A stretch of DNA of 34,145 nucleotides, taken from NCBI RefSeq assembly GCF_024199905.1, contig NZ_JANAFB010000033.1:1-34145 (forward strand). The letters are read 5' to 3'. This DNA comes from Rothia santali. Lineage in GTDB: Bacteria; Actinomycetota; Actinomycetes; Actinomycetales; Micrococcaceae. This document shows positions 8,483-16,784 of the stretch, one piece after another. Each line of letters begins with the position of its first letter. The stretch's first letter is position 1. The translations under genes were made by a program, and so were the position numbers. The notes beneath the pieces are model-generated. The model saw only the letters and a program-made list of their open reading frames with translations, searched no databases and had not been told where the DNA came from.

Positions 8483-8540
8483 GGCGGGCACGGAACCGGC
8501 AAGACTACTTTCGTCTATGTGTCGTGGCTTGTGAGGTGGG

Positions 8541-8546
8541 TAAAAT
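8541..8546 (+). promoter_or_regulatory. Candidate -10 box (TAAAAT) for the orphan response regulator
   Basis: TAAAAT stands in an unusually AT-rich pocket between the SipW locus and the regulator, 52 bases before the regulator's ATG. No strong -35 is seen 16-18 bases upstream. Confidence 0.4.
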
Positions 8547-8570
8547 TTCAATGATGTGAGGGAGATGGTC

Positions 8571-8600
8571 ATGGCCGCGGACCGGAGTATGTATGGATGA
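8571..8600 (+). CDS. Nine-residue upstream ORF overlapping the regulator start
   Basis: ATG at 8571 is preceded at optimal distance by AGGGAG (8559-8564), a better ribosome binding site than that of the regulator itself. It encodes MAADRSMYG and stops at 8598-8600, overlapping the regulator start (8593) in another frame by eight bases. Such an arrangement can couple translation of the downstream gene to the short ORF. It may equally be a chance ORF. Confidence 0.35.
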   Translation: MAADRSMYG

Positions 8601-9438
8601 CGGCCGTGTCGCCGTGGTGGTCGAGCACGATGACGGCATGCGGACCGTCCTGGGGGCGATCCTCCGCCGCACGGGGTTCGAGGTCCACTACGCGGATGCC
8701 GGCATCTACGGGGTGGCCCTGGCGGCCGAGGTGGAGCCAGACCTGGTCACCCTCGCGATGGACCTCCCCGACATCGACGGCTTCGAGGCGATCCGCCGGA
8801 TCCGCCGCCTCTCCGACGCCCACCTGGTGGCGATCAGCGCGTGGACCGAGGAGGCCGACGTCGTCTACGGCTTGCAAGCCGGGGCCGACGACTACATGAC
8901 CAAGCCGCTCAGGCGCCGCGAGTTCAGGGCGCGGGTCGACGCCCTCCTGCGCCGCAGCGAACGCATCAGGGCCCCCGCCAGGTCGCCCGCCCGGCACGGT
9001 CTCGACCCGGCGGTCCCGGGGGGTTCGTGGCGACAGGAAATGAGGCGTCTGGGCGCCATCGTCGTGCCCGGGGAGGGCTCGAGGAGCCACCACCAGGCCA
9101 CGCTGCGCCCCCACCGGCTCGTCCTCAACGACCTCGTGGTGGAGCCCGCGACCTATACGGCCCTGCTGGGCGAGGCGGAGCTGCCGCTGACCCCCACCGA
9201 GTTCGCGCTGGTCCACGCGATCCTGCGCTGCGGCCGGATGGTCCGGACCAAGCGGGCCCTGGTCCGGGAGCTGCGGGACGGCGACGCCGAGTCGGGGACC
9301 TTCGTCTCCACCGCCGACGAGCGCAGCATCGAGGTCCACGTGGCCAACCTGCGCCGCAAGCTGGGCGACGACGCGATGGACCCGCGGTGGATCGAGACGG
9401 TCCGCGGCGTCGGCTACCGGGCCGCGCGCCCGCGTTGA
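8593..9438 (+). CDS. Orphan OmpR-type response regulator with degenerate receiver
   Basis: A 281-residue DNA-binding regulator. The receiver domain (about 5-121) ends with the conserved MTKPL (Lys104) and has Ser82 in the switch position. The phospho-acceptor site reads L-A-M-D-L-P, so the residue four before the Pro is Ala55 instead of Asp, and the acidic pair is Glu11-His12 instead of two acids. A long basic linker (about 122-170) leads to a winged-helix Trans_reg_C domain (about 172-279) with SIEVHVANLRRKLG and VRGVGYRA. No histidine kinase is adjacent. GGAG sits five bases before the ATG. It probably acts independently of phosphorylation. Its position after the SipW locus makes that locus a plausible target. 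Confidence 0.88.
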   Translation: MDDGRVAVVVEHDDGMRTVLGAILRRTGFEVHYADAGIYGVALAAEVEPDLVTLAMDLPDIDGFEAIRRIRRLSDAHLVAISAWTEEADVVYGLQAGADDYMTKPLRRREFRARVDALLRRSERIRAPARSPARHGLDPAVPGGSWRQEMRRLGAIVVPGEGSRSHHQATLRPHRLVLNDLVVEPATYTALLGEAELPLTPTEFALVHAILRCGRMVRTKRALVRELRDGDAESGTFVSTADERSIEVHVANLRRKLGDDAMDPRWIETVRGVGYRAARPR

Positions 9439-9499
9439 CCCGGCCGGGCGGTGACCCCCGGTAGAGTGAGACGGACCTCACCCGACCCCGAGGAGAACC

Positions 9500-9967
9500 A
9501 TGACCGTGAAGACCGCCGACCTCTACGACGACCTGGGCGAGGACATCCAGTCCCTCTCCCTGCAGATGCAGAACCTCGGCGGGATCGAGGCCTTCGAGGG
9601 GCCCCTGCGAACCGTCAGGTGCTTCGAGGACAACGCCCTGCTGAAGTCGGTCCTGTCCGAGCCGGGCGAGGGGCAGGTGCTCGTCGTCGACGCCGGGCAC
9701 TCGCTCAAGCGCGCCGTCATGGGGGACATGATCGCCGAGCTCGCGCGCGGCAACGGCTGGGCCGGCGTCGTCATCTTCGGCGCGATCCGGGACCGCGAGG
9801 AGATCGCGCGGACCGCCATCGGCGTCAAGGCGCTCGGCAGCAACCCGCGCAAGAGCACCAAGACCGGCGAGGGAGAGCGGGACGTGACCCTCACGGTCGA
9901 CGACGTCGTATTCGCCCCCGGCAAGCGGCTCTACAGCGACGCGGACGGGATCCTCGTCGAGCGCTGA
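9500..9967 (+). CDS. rraA: RraA family protein (ribonuclease E activity regulator A)
   Basis: A 155-residue protein matching RraA in length and motifs: GDMIAELARGNGWAGVVIFGAIRDREEI at about 75-102, with Arg97-Asp98 in the position of the aldolase active-site pair. RraA binds RNase E and masks its activity; many annotated homologues may instead be 4-hydroxy-4-methyl-2-oxoglutarate aldolases, and sequence alone does not decide. It starts at an ATG with GAGGAG upstream, 61 bases after the response regulator. A TAGAGT box at 9462-9467 suggests its own promoter. It differs clearly from the longer RraA-fold protein at 16035-16784. Confidence 0.85.
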   Translation: MTVKTADLYDDLGEDIQSLSLQMQNLGGIEAFEGPLRTVRCFEDNALLKSVLSEPGEGQVLVVDAGHSLKRAVMGDMIAELARGNGWAGVVIFGAIRDREEIARTAIGVKALGSNPRKSTKTGEGERDVTLTVDDVVFAPGKRLYSDADGILVER

Positions 9968-9980
9968 GCTGCGACGCCGG

Positions 9981-10008
9981 GCGGCCCGCCTCGCGGGTGC
10001 CGGGCCGC
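9981..10008 (+). terminator. Hairpin after rraA
   Basis: GCGGCCCG (9981-9988) pairs perfectly with CGGGCCGC (10001-10008) across a 12-base loop, 13 bases after the rraA stop codon. No T-tract follows. Confidence 0.5.
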
Positions 10009-10113
10009 GCCGCCGGCCGGCCCGTCCCTCACCCACCCCGTCCGGCGTCCTCCGCCCGGCCGGGGCTCGCGCGTCTCACGCTCGCGCGGTGCGGTGCCCG
10101 GGGCCGCGCGCCC

Positions 10114-10119
10114 TAGGCT
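10114..10119 (+). promoter_or_regulatory. Candidate -10 box of the penicillin-binding lipoprotein gene
   Basis: TAGGCT ends six bases before the ATG at 10126, the same arrangement as in front of the thioesterase gene. The six bases read GGAGGG, so either leaderless initiation or, from a further upstream start, SD-led initiation is possible. Confidence 0.4.
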
Positions 10120-10125
10120 GGAGGG

Positions 10126-12060
10126 ATGATCACCCAGCGCTCGCACCCCCGCTCCCGTCCGCTCGTACTCTCCACCCTCGCCGTGCTGGGCGCCTCCGTG
10201 GTGCTGAGCGGCTGCTCGACCGACGACGGCCGGGAGTCCGCCGAGCGGCTGGCCCAGGCCCTGTCCGCGCGCTCGCTGGACGGCGTCGCCACCGGCTCCC
10301 CGGACGCCCCCGACCAGCTGGCCGAGGCCCTCGCACAGATGCCCGTGGACCCGGAGGTCACCCTGGCCGACTACGCGCCCGGGGACGGGACCGGCACGGC
10401 CCAGCTGGACTGGACCTGGCAGATCTCCGACGACGCCGCGTGGACCTACCGCACCGAGGCGACCCTCGAGCGCGACGGGCAGGACGCCTGGGTCCTCGAC
10501 TACGCCCCGGGGTCCCTGGCTCCCGGCCTGGGCGAGGGGGAGGCCCTGCGCGTGGACCGCGCCCCCGCCGAGCGCGGCGAGATCCTCGACGCGAACGGCG
10601 TCGTCCTGATGGGCGACCGGCCGGTGCAGCGCGTGGGGATCGACAAGGAGGGGATCTCCGCCGAGTCGGCCGAGCGCTCCGCCCGCCAGCTCGCGGAGGT
10701 GCTCGAGATCGACCCGGACCAGTACGCGCAGCAGGTCGCGGCGTACGGCGACCAGGCCTTCGTCGAGGCGATCGTGCTCCGGGAGGGCGACTACGAGGAG
10801 GTCGCGGACCGCGTGCGCGGCATCGGCGGGGCGACCGCCCTGGCCGACACCCTGCCGCTGGCCCGGGAGCGCGGATTCGCCGCGGGCGTCCTGGGGTCGG
10901 TGAGCGAGGTGACCTCGGAGGACATCGAGGGCTCGGACGGCGCGCTCGCGGCCGGCGACGTCGTCGGGCGCGGCGGCCTGCAGGGGGCGTTCCAGGAGGA
11001 GCTGGCCGGCGAGGACGGGTTCGTCGTCTCGGTGGCCCCCGGCACCGACGGCACGTCCGCCCCGGGGGCCGGCCGGATCCTCGAGCAGGTCGAGGCGACG
11101 GACGGCGAGGACCTCGCGACCACGCTGGACGAGCGCTACCAGGACGCGGCGCAGGAGGCGCTCGCGGACGTCGAGTCGGCGTCGGCCGCGGTGGTCGTGC
11201 GGCCCTCGACCGGAGAGGTCCTGGCGGCGGCCGACGGCCCGGACTCGGACGGGTACAACACCGCGCTGCTGGGCCAGTACGCGCCCGGCTCGGTGTTCAA
11301 GCTGGCCACCGCGGCCGGGCTGCTGGAGCAGGGCATGACCCCGGACTCGCCGGTGCAGTGCACGCCGGAGGTCGACGTCGAGGGGCGCGAGTTCGCGAAC
11401 GCGAGCACCTACCCGGCGGAGCACCTCGGCGAGATCAGCCTGGGCGAGGCGATCGCGCAGTCCTGCAACACGGCCTTCATCGCCGAGCGCGGGGAGCTGT
11501 CCCAGGCGGAGCTCGCCGACGCCGCGCGCTCCCTCGGCTTCGGCCAGGACTACGACCTGGGGGTCGAGGCGTTCGGCGGGTCCATCGAGGAGGAGGACTC
11601 CGGGGCCGAGCACGCGGCGTCGATGATCGGGCAGGGCCGGGTGCTGACCTCGCCGCTGGGCATGGCCGTCATGGCGGCGAGCATCCAGGACGGCTCCGTG
11701 GTGCAGCCGCGGCTGGTCGAGGAGCGCGAGGCGGGCGAGGCCCCGGCGTCGTCGTCGCTGAGCGAGGAGCGGTTCCAGCAGCTGCGGGACATGATGCGCG
11801 GGGTGGTCACGGACGGCCACCTGACCGTGCTGCAGGACGTCCCCGGCGCCCCGGTGGGCGGCAAGACCGGGACCGCCGAGTACGGCGAGGAGACCCCGCC
11901 GAAGACCCACTCGTGGGTGGTGGCCACGCAGGGGGATCTCGCGGTCAGCGTCTTCGTGGAGGACGGCGACTACGGCGCCGTGACCGGCGGCCCGATCATG
12001 CAGGACCTGCTGACCCGGCTCGCGGAGCTGCCGGCGCAGGATGACTCCGCGCGGGGCTGA
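10126..12060 (+). CDS. Class B penicillin-binding protein, lipoprotein (PbpLipo/MecA type)
   Basis: A 644-residue D,D-transpeptidase that cross-links peptidoglycan outside the membrane. The N-terminus ends in a lipobox, VVLSGC with Cys30, so the protein is lipid-anchored. A MecA_N/NTF2-like domain (about 36-130) is followed by a PBP dimerisation domain (about 142-320) and the transpeptidase domain (about 345-640). Catalytic motifs are complete: S389-V-F-K392, S446-C-N448 and K580-T-G582. The architecture matches the mycobacterial penicillin-binding lipoprotein Rv2864c. Homology to MecA does not by itself imply acquired resistance, because this type is a normal chromosomal gene of actinobacteria. 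It ends 12 bases from the convergent ridA-like gene. Confidence 0.93.
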   Translation: MITQRSHPRSRPLVLSTLAVLGASVVLSGCSTDDGRESAERLAQALSARSLDGVATGSPDAPDQLAEALAQMPVDPEVTLADYAPGDGTGTAQLDWTWQISDDAAWTYRTEATLERDGQDAWVLDYAPGSLAPGLGEGEALRVDRAPAERGEILDANGVVLMGDRPVQRVGIDKEGISAESAERSARQLAEVLEIDPDQYAQQVAAYGDQAFVEAIVLREGDYEEVADRVRGIGGATALADTLPLARERGFAAGVLGSVSEVTSEDIEGSDGALAAGDVVGRGGLQGAFQEELAGEDGFVVSVAPGTDGTSAPGAGRILEQVEATDGEDLATTLDERYQDAAQEALADVESASAAVVVRPSTGEVLAAADGPDSDGYNTALLGQYAPGSVFKLATAAGLLEQGMTPDSPVQCTPEVDVEGREFANASTYPAEHLGEISLGEAIAQSCNTAFIAERGELSQAELADAARSLGFGQDYDLGVEAFGGSIEEEDSGAEHAASMIGQGRVLTSPLGMAVMAASIQDGSVVQPRLVEEREAGEAPASSSLSEERFQQLRDMMRGVVTDGHLTVLQDVPGAPVGGKTGTAEYGEETPPKTHSWVVATQGDLAVSVFVEDGDYGAVTGGPIMQDLLTRLAELPAQDDSARG

Positions 12061-12072
12061 CGGCCCGCACGG

Positions 12073-12456
12073 TCAGTCGTTGGGCAGGGTGGCCAGGGCG
12101 TCGATCTCCACCAGCGCCCCGGGCCGGGCCAGCGCGGTGACCACGCCGACGACGACGGCGGTGCGGTGGTGCCCCCACACCTTCAGCGCCGCGGCGCTCG
12201 CGGCCTGCACGTCAGCGTCGCCGACGATCTGGATGGCCAGGCGCCCGACGTGGTCGCGATCCGTCCCGACGTCGTCGAGCACCGCCAGGACGTTGCGCAT
12301 GGCCTGGGCCGCCTGCGCCTCCACGCCCTCCAGCAGCTCGCCCTCGCGGGTCACGCCGTTCTGGCCGCCGATCACCAGCAGGGGGCCCTGGAGGAGCGTG
12401 GCCTGGTCGTAGTGCTCGGAGCGGTGCAGGGCGTCCGGGTTGATGTGCTCGATCAC
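12073..12456 (-). CDS. RidA family protein (enamine/imine deaminase type)
   Basis: A 127-residue protein of the YjgF/YER057c/UK114 family, which hydrolyses reactive enamine/imine intermediates of PLP enzymes. The GTG at 12456 is chosen because GGGAGGA lies six bases upstream and because GTGA overlaps the stop of the preceding SRPBCC gene. Arg98 in HHRTAVVVG matches the family's substrate-carboxylate Arg, and Glu117 in ALVEIDALA matches the conserved acid. It belongs to the minus-strand array and may be the last gene of an operon that contains an aminotransferase, a fitting context. It is a divergent member (Rid1-7 subgroup not determined). Confidence 0.82.
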   Translation of the reverse strand: MIEHINPDALHRSEHYDQATLLQGPLLVIGGQNGVTREGELLEGVEAQAAQAMRNVLAVLDDVGTDRDHVGRLAIQIVGDADVQAASAAALKVWGHHRTAVVVGVVTALARPGALVEIDALATLPND

Positions 12457-12869
12457 GGCGAGTCCTCCCGCAGGGGGCTGACCTCTTCGAGGATGCCGCG
12501 CAGGCGGGCGAGGTCGTCCCGGACCATCGCGGCGTCGCGGCTGAAGGTCTCCTCGTCGATGCCGTCCTGGCGGATCGTGAACACCACCTCCGAGCCCTCG
12601 GGGTGGGGCAGCACGCGCAGCGGGTTGTAGACGGTCTCCCCGTGGGGGAGGGTCACCTCGTGGTCGAGCACGCCGAAGGCGTTGCGCCCGACGAACCGGA
12701 CGCTGACGCGCCCCATGGGCGACTCGGTGACGAGCGTGTCCCCTTCCCGGCTCACCTCCGACTGGGCCAGCCCCGCGGCCCAGCGCTGCATGTTGGCCGG
12801 GTTGGAGGCGAACTCGTAGACCTCGTCCGGGGGCCGCCGGATCACCACGCCGATGTGTTGACTGTCCAT
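12453..12869 (-). CDS. SRPBCC family protein (START/polyketide-cyclase-like)
   Basis: A 138-residue protein resembling the helix-grip SRPBCC superfamily: an early strand with VVIRRPPDEVYEFASNPANMQRWAAG (about residues 8-33), the usual entrance of this fold, several predicted strands, and a long C-terminal helix (about 108-132). Such proteins bind hydrophobic ligands in a cavity; the ligand cannot be named here. Its stop overlaps the GTG of the ridA-like gene, so the two are coupled. It begins 148 bases after the biotin carboxylase gene on the same strand and may belong to the same transcript. Confidence 0.78.
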   Translation of the reverse strand: MDSQHIGVVIRRPPDEVYEFASNPANMQRWAAGLAQSEVSREGDTLVTESPMGRVSVRFVGRNAFGVLDHEVTLPHGETVYNPLRVLPHPEGSEVVFTIRQDGIDEETFSRDAAMVRDDLARLRGILEEVSPLREDSP

Positions 12870-13017
12870 GACCCCATCCTGGTCCGCGGCGGGCCCGGGG
12901 GCAAGGGGTGGCCCCGGGCCTGTGGACGACGCCGGCCCGCCGGCCCGGAATCACCGATCCCGGCCTCTCGGCCCGCCCGTCGACGCCGTCGCCCCGGCCC
13001 GCCCCGGCCCGCCCGCC

Positions 13018-14771
13018 TCAGTCCTCGATCAGCGCGAGGACCTCCCCCGAGGCGACCGTGGAACCCGCCCGCGCCCGGAGCAGGGTGAGCGTCCCCGCGC
13101 GGTGGGCCGTCACGGGCTGCTCCATCTTCATGGCCTCGAGGACCAGCAGCGGCTCGCCCGCCGCGACCCGCGCGCCCTCCTCCGCCAGCACCGTCGTCAC
13201 CACGCCCTGGACCGGGGCGGTGAGCCGGTCGCCCGCGGCGCCGGGCAGGTCGTCGTCCTCCGCGAGGCCGGGGACCTCCGCCCGGAGGGCCGGCGGCACG
13301 GGCAGCCGGACGCGCCGCCCGGCGAGCTCGACGACGTCGGGCCCGGGCGGCGTCCCGGAGGCGGCGCCCGCGGGGAGCTCCCGCGCGAACTCCGTCTCGA
13401 TCCAGCGCGTGTGGACGGCGAACCGGGCGGCGGCGCCCCGCCCCGACCGGCGTCGTCCGCCCCCGCCAGCTCCGGCGCGAAGGCCGCCTCCTCCAGCACG
13501 GCCCGGTGGAACGGCAGCACGGTGGGGACGCCCTCGACGCGCAGCTCCGCGAGCGCGCGCCGCGCCCGCCGCAGCGCCTGCTCGCGCGAGCCGCCGGTGA
13601 CCACCAGCTTGGCGATCAGGGAGTCGAAGGCCCCGGAGACGACGTCGCCCGCCCGGAACCCGGCGTCGACCCGCACCCCCGGCCCGCTCGGGACCTCGAA
13701 GCGCGTGATGGTGCCGGGGGAGGGCAGGAAGTCCCGCCCCGGATCCTCCCCGTTGAGGCGGAACTCGAGGGAGTGCCCGCGGATCTCCGGGTGCCCGGGG
13801 GTCAGCCGCTCGCCGCGGGCGATGCGGAACTGTTCCGCGACCAGGTCCAGCCCCGAGACCTCCTCGGAGACCGGGTGCTCGACCTGCAGCCGGGTGTTGA
13901 CCTCGAGGAAGCTGATGGTGCCGTCCCGTCCCACCAGGAACTCGCACGTCCCGGCGCCCACGTACCCCGCCTCGCGCAGCAGCGCCCCCGAGGCGCGGTA
14001 CAGCTCCCGGTTCTGCTCCTCGGAGAGGAACGGCGCGGGCGCCTCCTCCACGAGTTTCTGGTTCCGCCGCTGCAGCGAGCAGTCGCGGGTGGAGACCACG
14101 ACGACGGTCCCGTGCGCGTCCGCCAGGCACTGCGTCTCGACGTGACGCGGGGCGTCGAGGAACCGCTCCACGAAGCACTCGCCGCGCCCGAACGCCGCGA
14201 CGGCCTCGCGCACGGCCGAGTCGTAGAGCGCGGGGATCTCCCCGCGCTCGCGGACCACCTTGATCCCGCGCCCGCCGCCGCCGTGCGCGGCCTTGATCGC
14301 CACGGGGAGGCCGTGCTCGTCGGCGAAGCGCAGGACCTCCTCGGCGTCGCGCACGGGATCCACCGTGCCCGGGGCGAGCGGGGCACCCACCTTCTCCGCG
14401 ATCCGCCGCGCGGAGACCTTGTCCCCCAGCGCCTCGATCGCGGCCGGGGGAGGCCCGATCCAGACCAGGCCCGCCTCGCCCACCGCGCGGGCGAACTCCG
14501 CGTTCTCGGAGAGGAAGCCGTAGCCGGGGTGGACGGCGTCGGCCCCGGTGAGGCGCGCCGCCTCGAGGATCTTGGCGATGTCCAGGTAGGACTCGGCCGC
14601 GGTCGCCCCGCCCAGGGGGACCACCTCGTCGGCCATCTCCACGTGGAGGGCGCCGCGGTCCGGCTCGGCGTAGACGGCCACGGCGGCCAGCCCCTCGTCG
14701 TGGGCCGCGCGGATCACCCGCACCGCGATCTCGCCGCGGTTGGCGACCAGCACCTTGCTGAATCCCGTCAT
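13018..14771 (-). pseudogene. Biotin carboxylase/biotinyl-carrier fusion, frameshifted
   Basis: From the ATG at 14771 (AGGAG seven bases upstream) the frame encodes a complete biotin carboxylase: NRGEIA (11-16), the ATP-grasp glycine loop GGGGRG (164-169) and [13 protein letters not shown] (288-300). The reading then moves to another frame between about 13431 and 13482 and continues with WIETEF, a linker and a biotinyl domain, with EAMKM and the biotinylated Lys at 13126-13128. One missing base in a GC run would join them, so this is either a sequencing error or a recent mutation. Such fusions are usually called acetyl/propionyl-CoA carboxylase alpha, but no AccD-like partner is nearby. The operon instead supplies PxpB/PxpC, homologous to the carboxyltransferase of urea carboxylase. 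Confidence 0.85.
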
Positions 14772-14817
14772 CGTCGTCTCCTGTTCGTCTCCAAGGGGCC
14801 CCGGGGCTCGCACTGGC

Positions 14818-16038
14818 TCAGCGCAGCCGCGCGACCGCCTCGCCCACGGCCCGCAGCGCCGCCTCGATGGTCCCCAGGTCGGTCGCGTAGGACATCCGGA
14901 AGAACGGCTCCGTGCCGTACGCCGAGCCCTGGATGACCGCGACGTCGGCGCTCTCCAGCAGGTACAGCGTGACGTCCTGGTCGTTCTCCAGGGTCCCGCC
15001 CTCGGGCGTGCGCCGCCCGATGAGCCCCCGGCACCCGACGAAGAGGTAGAACGCGCCGTCGGGCACCACGGCCTCCAGCCCGTCGATCCCCGCGAGCAGC
15101 TCCAGCGCGCGGTCCCGCCGCTGCCGGTAGATCTCGACGCCGCGCCGCACGCACTCCTGGTCCCCCGTCAGCGCCGCGACGGCGGCCGCCTGGCTGATCG
15201 AGGAGGGGCACGAGGAGGTCTGCGACTGCAGCAGGTTCACGGCCCTGACCAGCTCCGGGTCCCCGACGCCGTAGCCCAGCCGCCAGCCCGTCATCGCGTA
15301 GCTCTTGGAGACCCCGTTGACCGTGAAGATCCGCTCGCGCAGGGCGGGGGCGGCCTCCGCGAGCCCGACCATCCGGCCCTCGCCGAAGTAGATCTCGTCG
15401 TAGATCTCGTCCGTCAGCACCCGCACCTGCGGCGCCTCCTCCAGCACCTCTGCCAGGGCCTCCAGCTCCGCCCGGGAGTAGGCGACGCCGGTCGGGTTGC
15501 TGGGGGTGTTGAGCACCAGCCACCGCGTGCGCTCCGTGAGGGACTCGCGCAGCAGCCGCGGGGTGAGCTTGTAGCCGTCCTCGGGGGTCGTCTCCGCGAT
15601 CACCGGGGTGCCGTCGTTGGCCCGCACCATGTCCGGGTAGGAGACCCAGTACGGGGCGGGGACGATGACCTCGTCGCCCTCGTCCAGCGAGGCCGTGAAG
15701 GCGAGGAAGATGATCTGCTTGCCGCCGCCGCCCACGGTGATCGCGGCGTCGGGATACTCGATCCCGGAGGAGCGAAGCATCCGCTCGCGGATCGCCTCCC
15801 GCAGCGCCGGGGTGCCGTTGACGGAGGTGTACTTGGTCTCCCCGGCCTCGATCGCCGCGATCGCCGCGTCCTTGACGTGCCGCGGGGTGTCGGCATCGGG
15901 CTCGCCCACCGTGAGGTCCAGGATGGGCCGGCCCTCGGCCTTGAGCTCCCGCACGCGGGCCGCCGCGGCGGTGCTGGGGGAGACCTTGATGCGCCGGACG
16001 CGGGAGGAGGGCGTGAAGGTGCTCGTCTCGGCGGTCAT
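14818..16038 (-). CDS. PLP-dependent aminotransferase, class I (AspC-like fold)
   Basis: A 406-residue fold-type I enzyme that moves an amino group between an amino acid and a 2-oxo acid in the cytoplasm. Visible active-site marks are NTPSNPTG with Asn181, TDEIYDE with Asp210 and Tyr213, the Schiff-base Lys245 in [14 protein letters not shown], and a C-terminal Arg in FFRMSYA for the substrate carboxylate. The ATG at 16038 overlaps the stop of the aldolase gene (ATGA). Placement directly after an RraA-fold aldolase suggests that the 2-oxo acid it makes is the aldolase substrate. The biotin carboxylase gene follows after 46 bases. Confidence 0.9.
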   Translation of the reverse strand: MTAETSTFTPSSRVRRIKVSPSTAAAARVRELKAEGRPILDLTVGEPDADTPRHVKDAAIAAIEAGETKYTSVNGTPALREAIRERMLRSSGIEYPDAAITVGGGGKQIIFLAFTASLDEGDEVIVPAPYWVSYPDMVRANDGTPVIAETTPEDGYKLTPRLLRESLTERTRWLVLNTPSNPTGVAYSRAELEALAEVLEEAPQVRVLTDEIYDEIYFGEGRMVGLAEAAPALRERIFTVNGVSKSYAMTGWRLGYGVGDPELVRAVNLLQSQTSSCPSSISQAAAVAALTGDQECVRRGVEIYRQRRDRALELLAGIDGLEAVVPDGAFYLFVGCRGLIGRRTPEGGTLENDQDVTLYLLESADVAVIQGSAYGTEPFFRMSYATDLGTIEAALRAVGEAVARLR

Positions 16039-16784
16039 GAGCGCGCCCCCAGACCGTGGTCGGGGTCGACGTCGTCGAGGTCCGTGGTGATCCCCTTGGC
16101 CCGCAGGACGTCGTGCAGGTTGCACAGGTCGATCGTCGTCCGGCCGGCCTTGTACTCCTCGATCAGGCGGTTCTCGGTGTCCTCCCGCTCCTGGGAGAGC
16201 CGGGTGACCTCCTCGACCTCCTCGCGGCGGACCACGACGACGCCGTCCGCGTCCCCGACCACGGCGTCGCCCGGGCGGATGACCTGGCCGCCGAAGGTCA
16301 CGGGCTGGTTGATCGGCCCGAGGGTCTCCTTGACCGTCCCCGTGATGGAGATGCTCCCGGAGAACACCGGCAGGCCCAGCTCCCGCAGCGCCTGGGTGTC
16401 CCGGACGCCGCTGTCGGTCACCACGGCCGCGATGCCCTTGGCCTTCGCGGCGTTGCCCAGCACGTCGCCGAAGGTGCCGGCCTGCGGCATGCCCGCGGCG
16501 GAGACGACCAGCACGTCGCCCGGCCGCGCGTAGTGGATCGCGACCTGCAGCATCAGGTTGTCCCGCGGCGCGCACACCACGGTGAACGCGGAGCCCGAGA
16601 AGCGCATGTCCCGGTCGATCGGCTTGATCCCGGACTGCACGGCGCCGCGGCGGCCCTGGGCCTCGTGGATCGTGGCGCTGCCGAACTTCCCGAGCCCGGC
16701 CAGCGCCGCGGCGTCGGCCCGCTCGATCTTGGTGGTCACGTGCGGCGGGCTGCTCAGCTGCGCCGCGGGTGCGTTGATGCTCAT
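16035..16784 (-). CDS. RraA-fold aldolase (4-hydroxy-4-methyl/4-carboxy-2-oxoacid aldolase type)
   Basis: A 249-residue member of the class II HMG/CHA aldolase branch of the RraA fold, longer than RraA itself through N- and C-terminal extensions. The core motif is at about 105-130, with GDVLGNAAKAKG and Arg128-Asp129 for pyruvate enolate and metal binding. Relatives cleave 4-hydroxy-4-methyl-2-oxoglutarate or 4-carboxy-4-hydroxy-2-oxoadipate to pyruvate plus a second 2-oxo acid, and many also decarboxylate oxaloacetate. The ATG overlaps the stop of the dehydrogenase gene (ATGA) and its stop overlaps the aminotransferase start. No other gene of protocatechuate or gallate cleavage is nearby, so the substrate is probably different. 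Confidence 0.85.
   Translation of the reverse strand: MSINAPAAQLSSPPHVTTKIERADAAALAGLGKFGSATIHEAQGRRGAVQSGIKPIDRDMRFSGSAFTVVCAPRDNLMLQVAIHYARPGDVLVVSAAGMPQAGTFGDVLGNAAKAKGIAAVVTDSGVRDTQALRELGLPVFSGSISITGTVKETLGPINQPVTFGGQVIRPGDAVVGDADGVVVVRREEVEEVTRLSQEREDTENRLIEEYKAGRTTIDLCNLHDVLRAKGITTDLDDVDPDHGLGARS

Noticed and set aside
10126-12060. Acquired beta-lactam resistance gene (mecA)
   Set aside because: The domain order matches MecA, but the same architecture is the normal chromosomal penicillin-binding lipoprotein of actinobacteria. No mobile element or regulator surrounds it.
13018-14771. Plain acetyl-/propionyl-CoA carboxylase alpha subunit
   Set aside because: Domain content fits, but the lack of a carboxyltransferase beta gene and membership in the Pxp-like operon make this annotation doubtful. 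It is kept only as an alternative.
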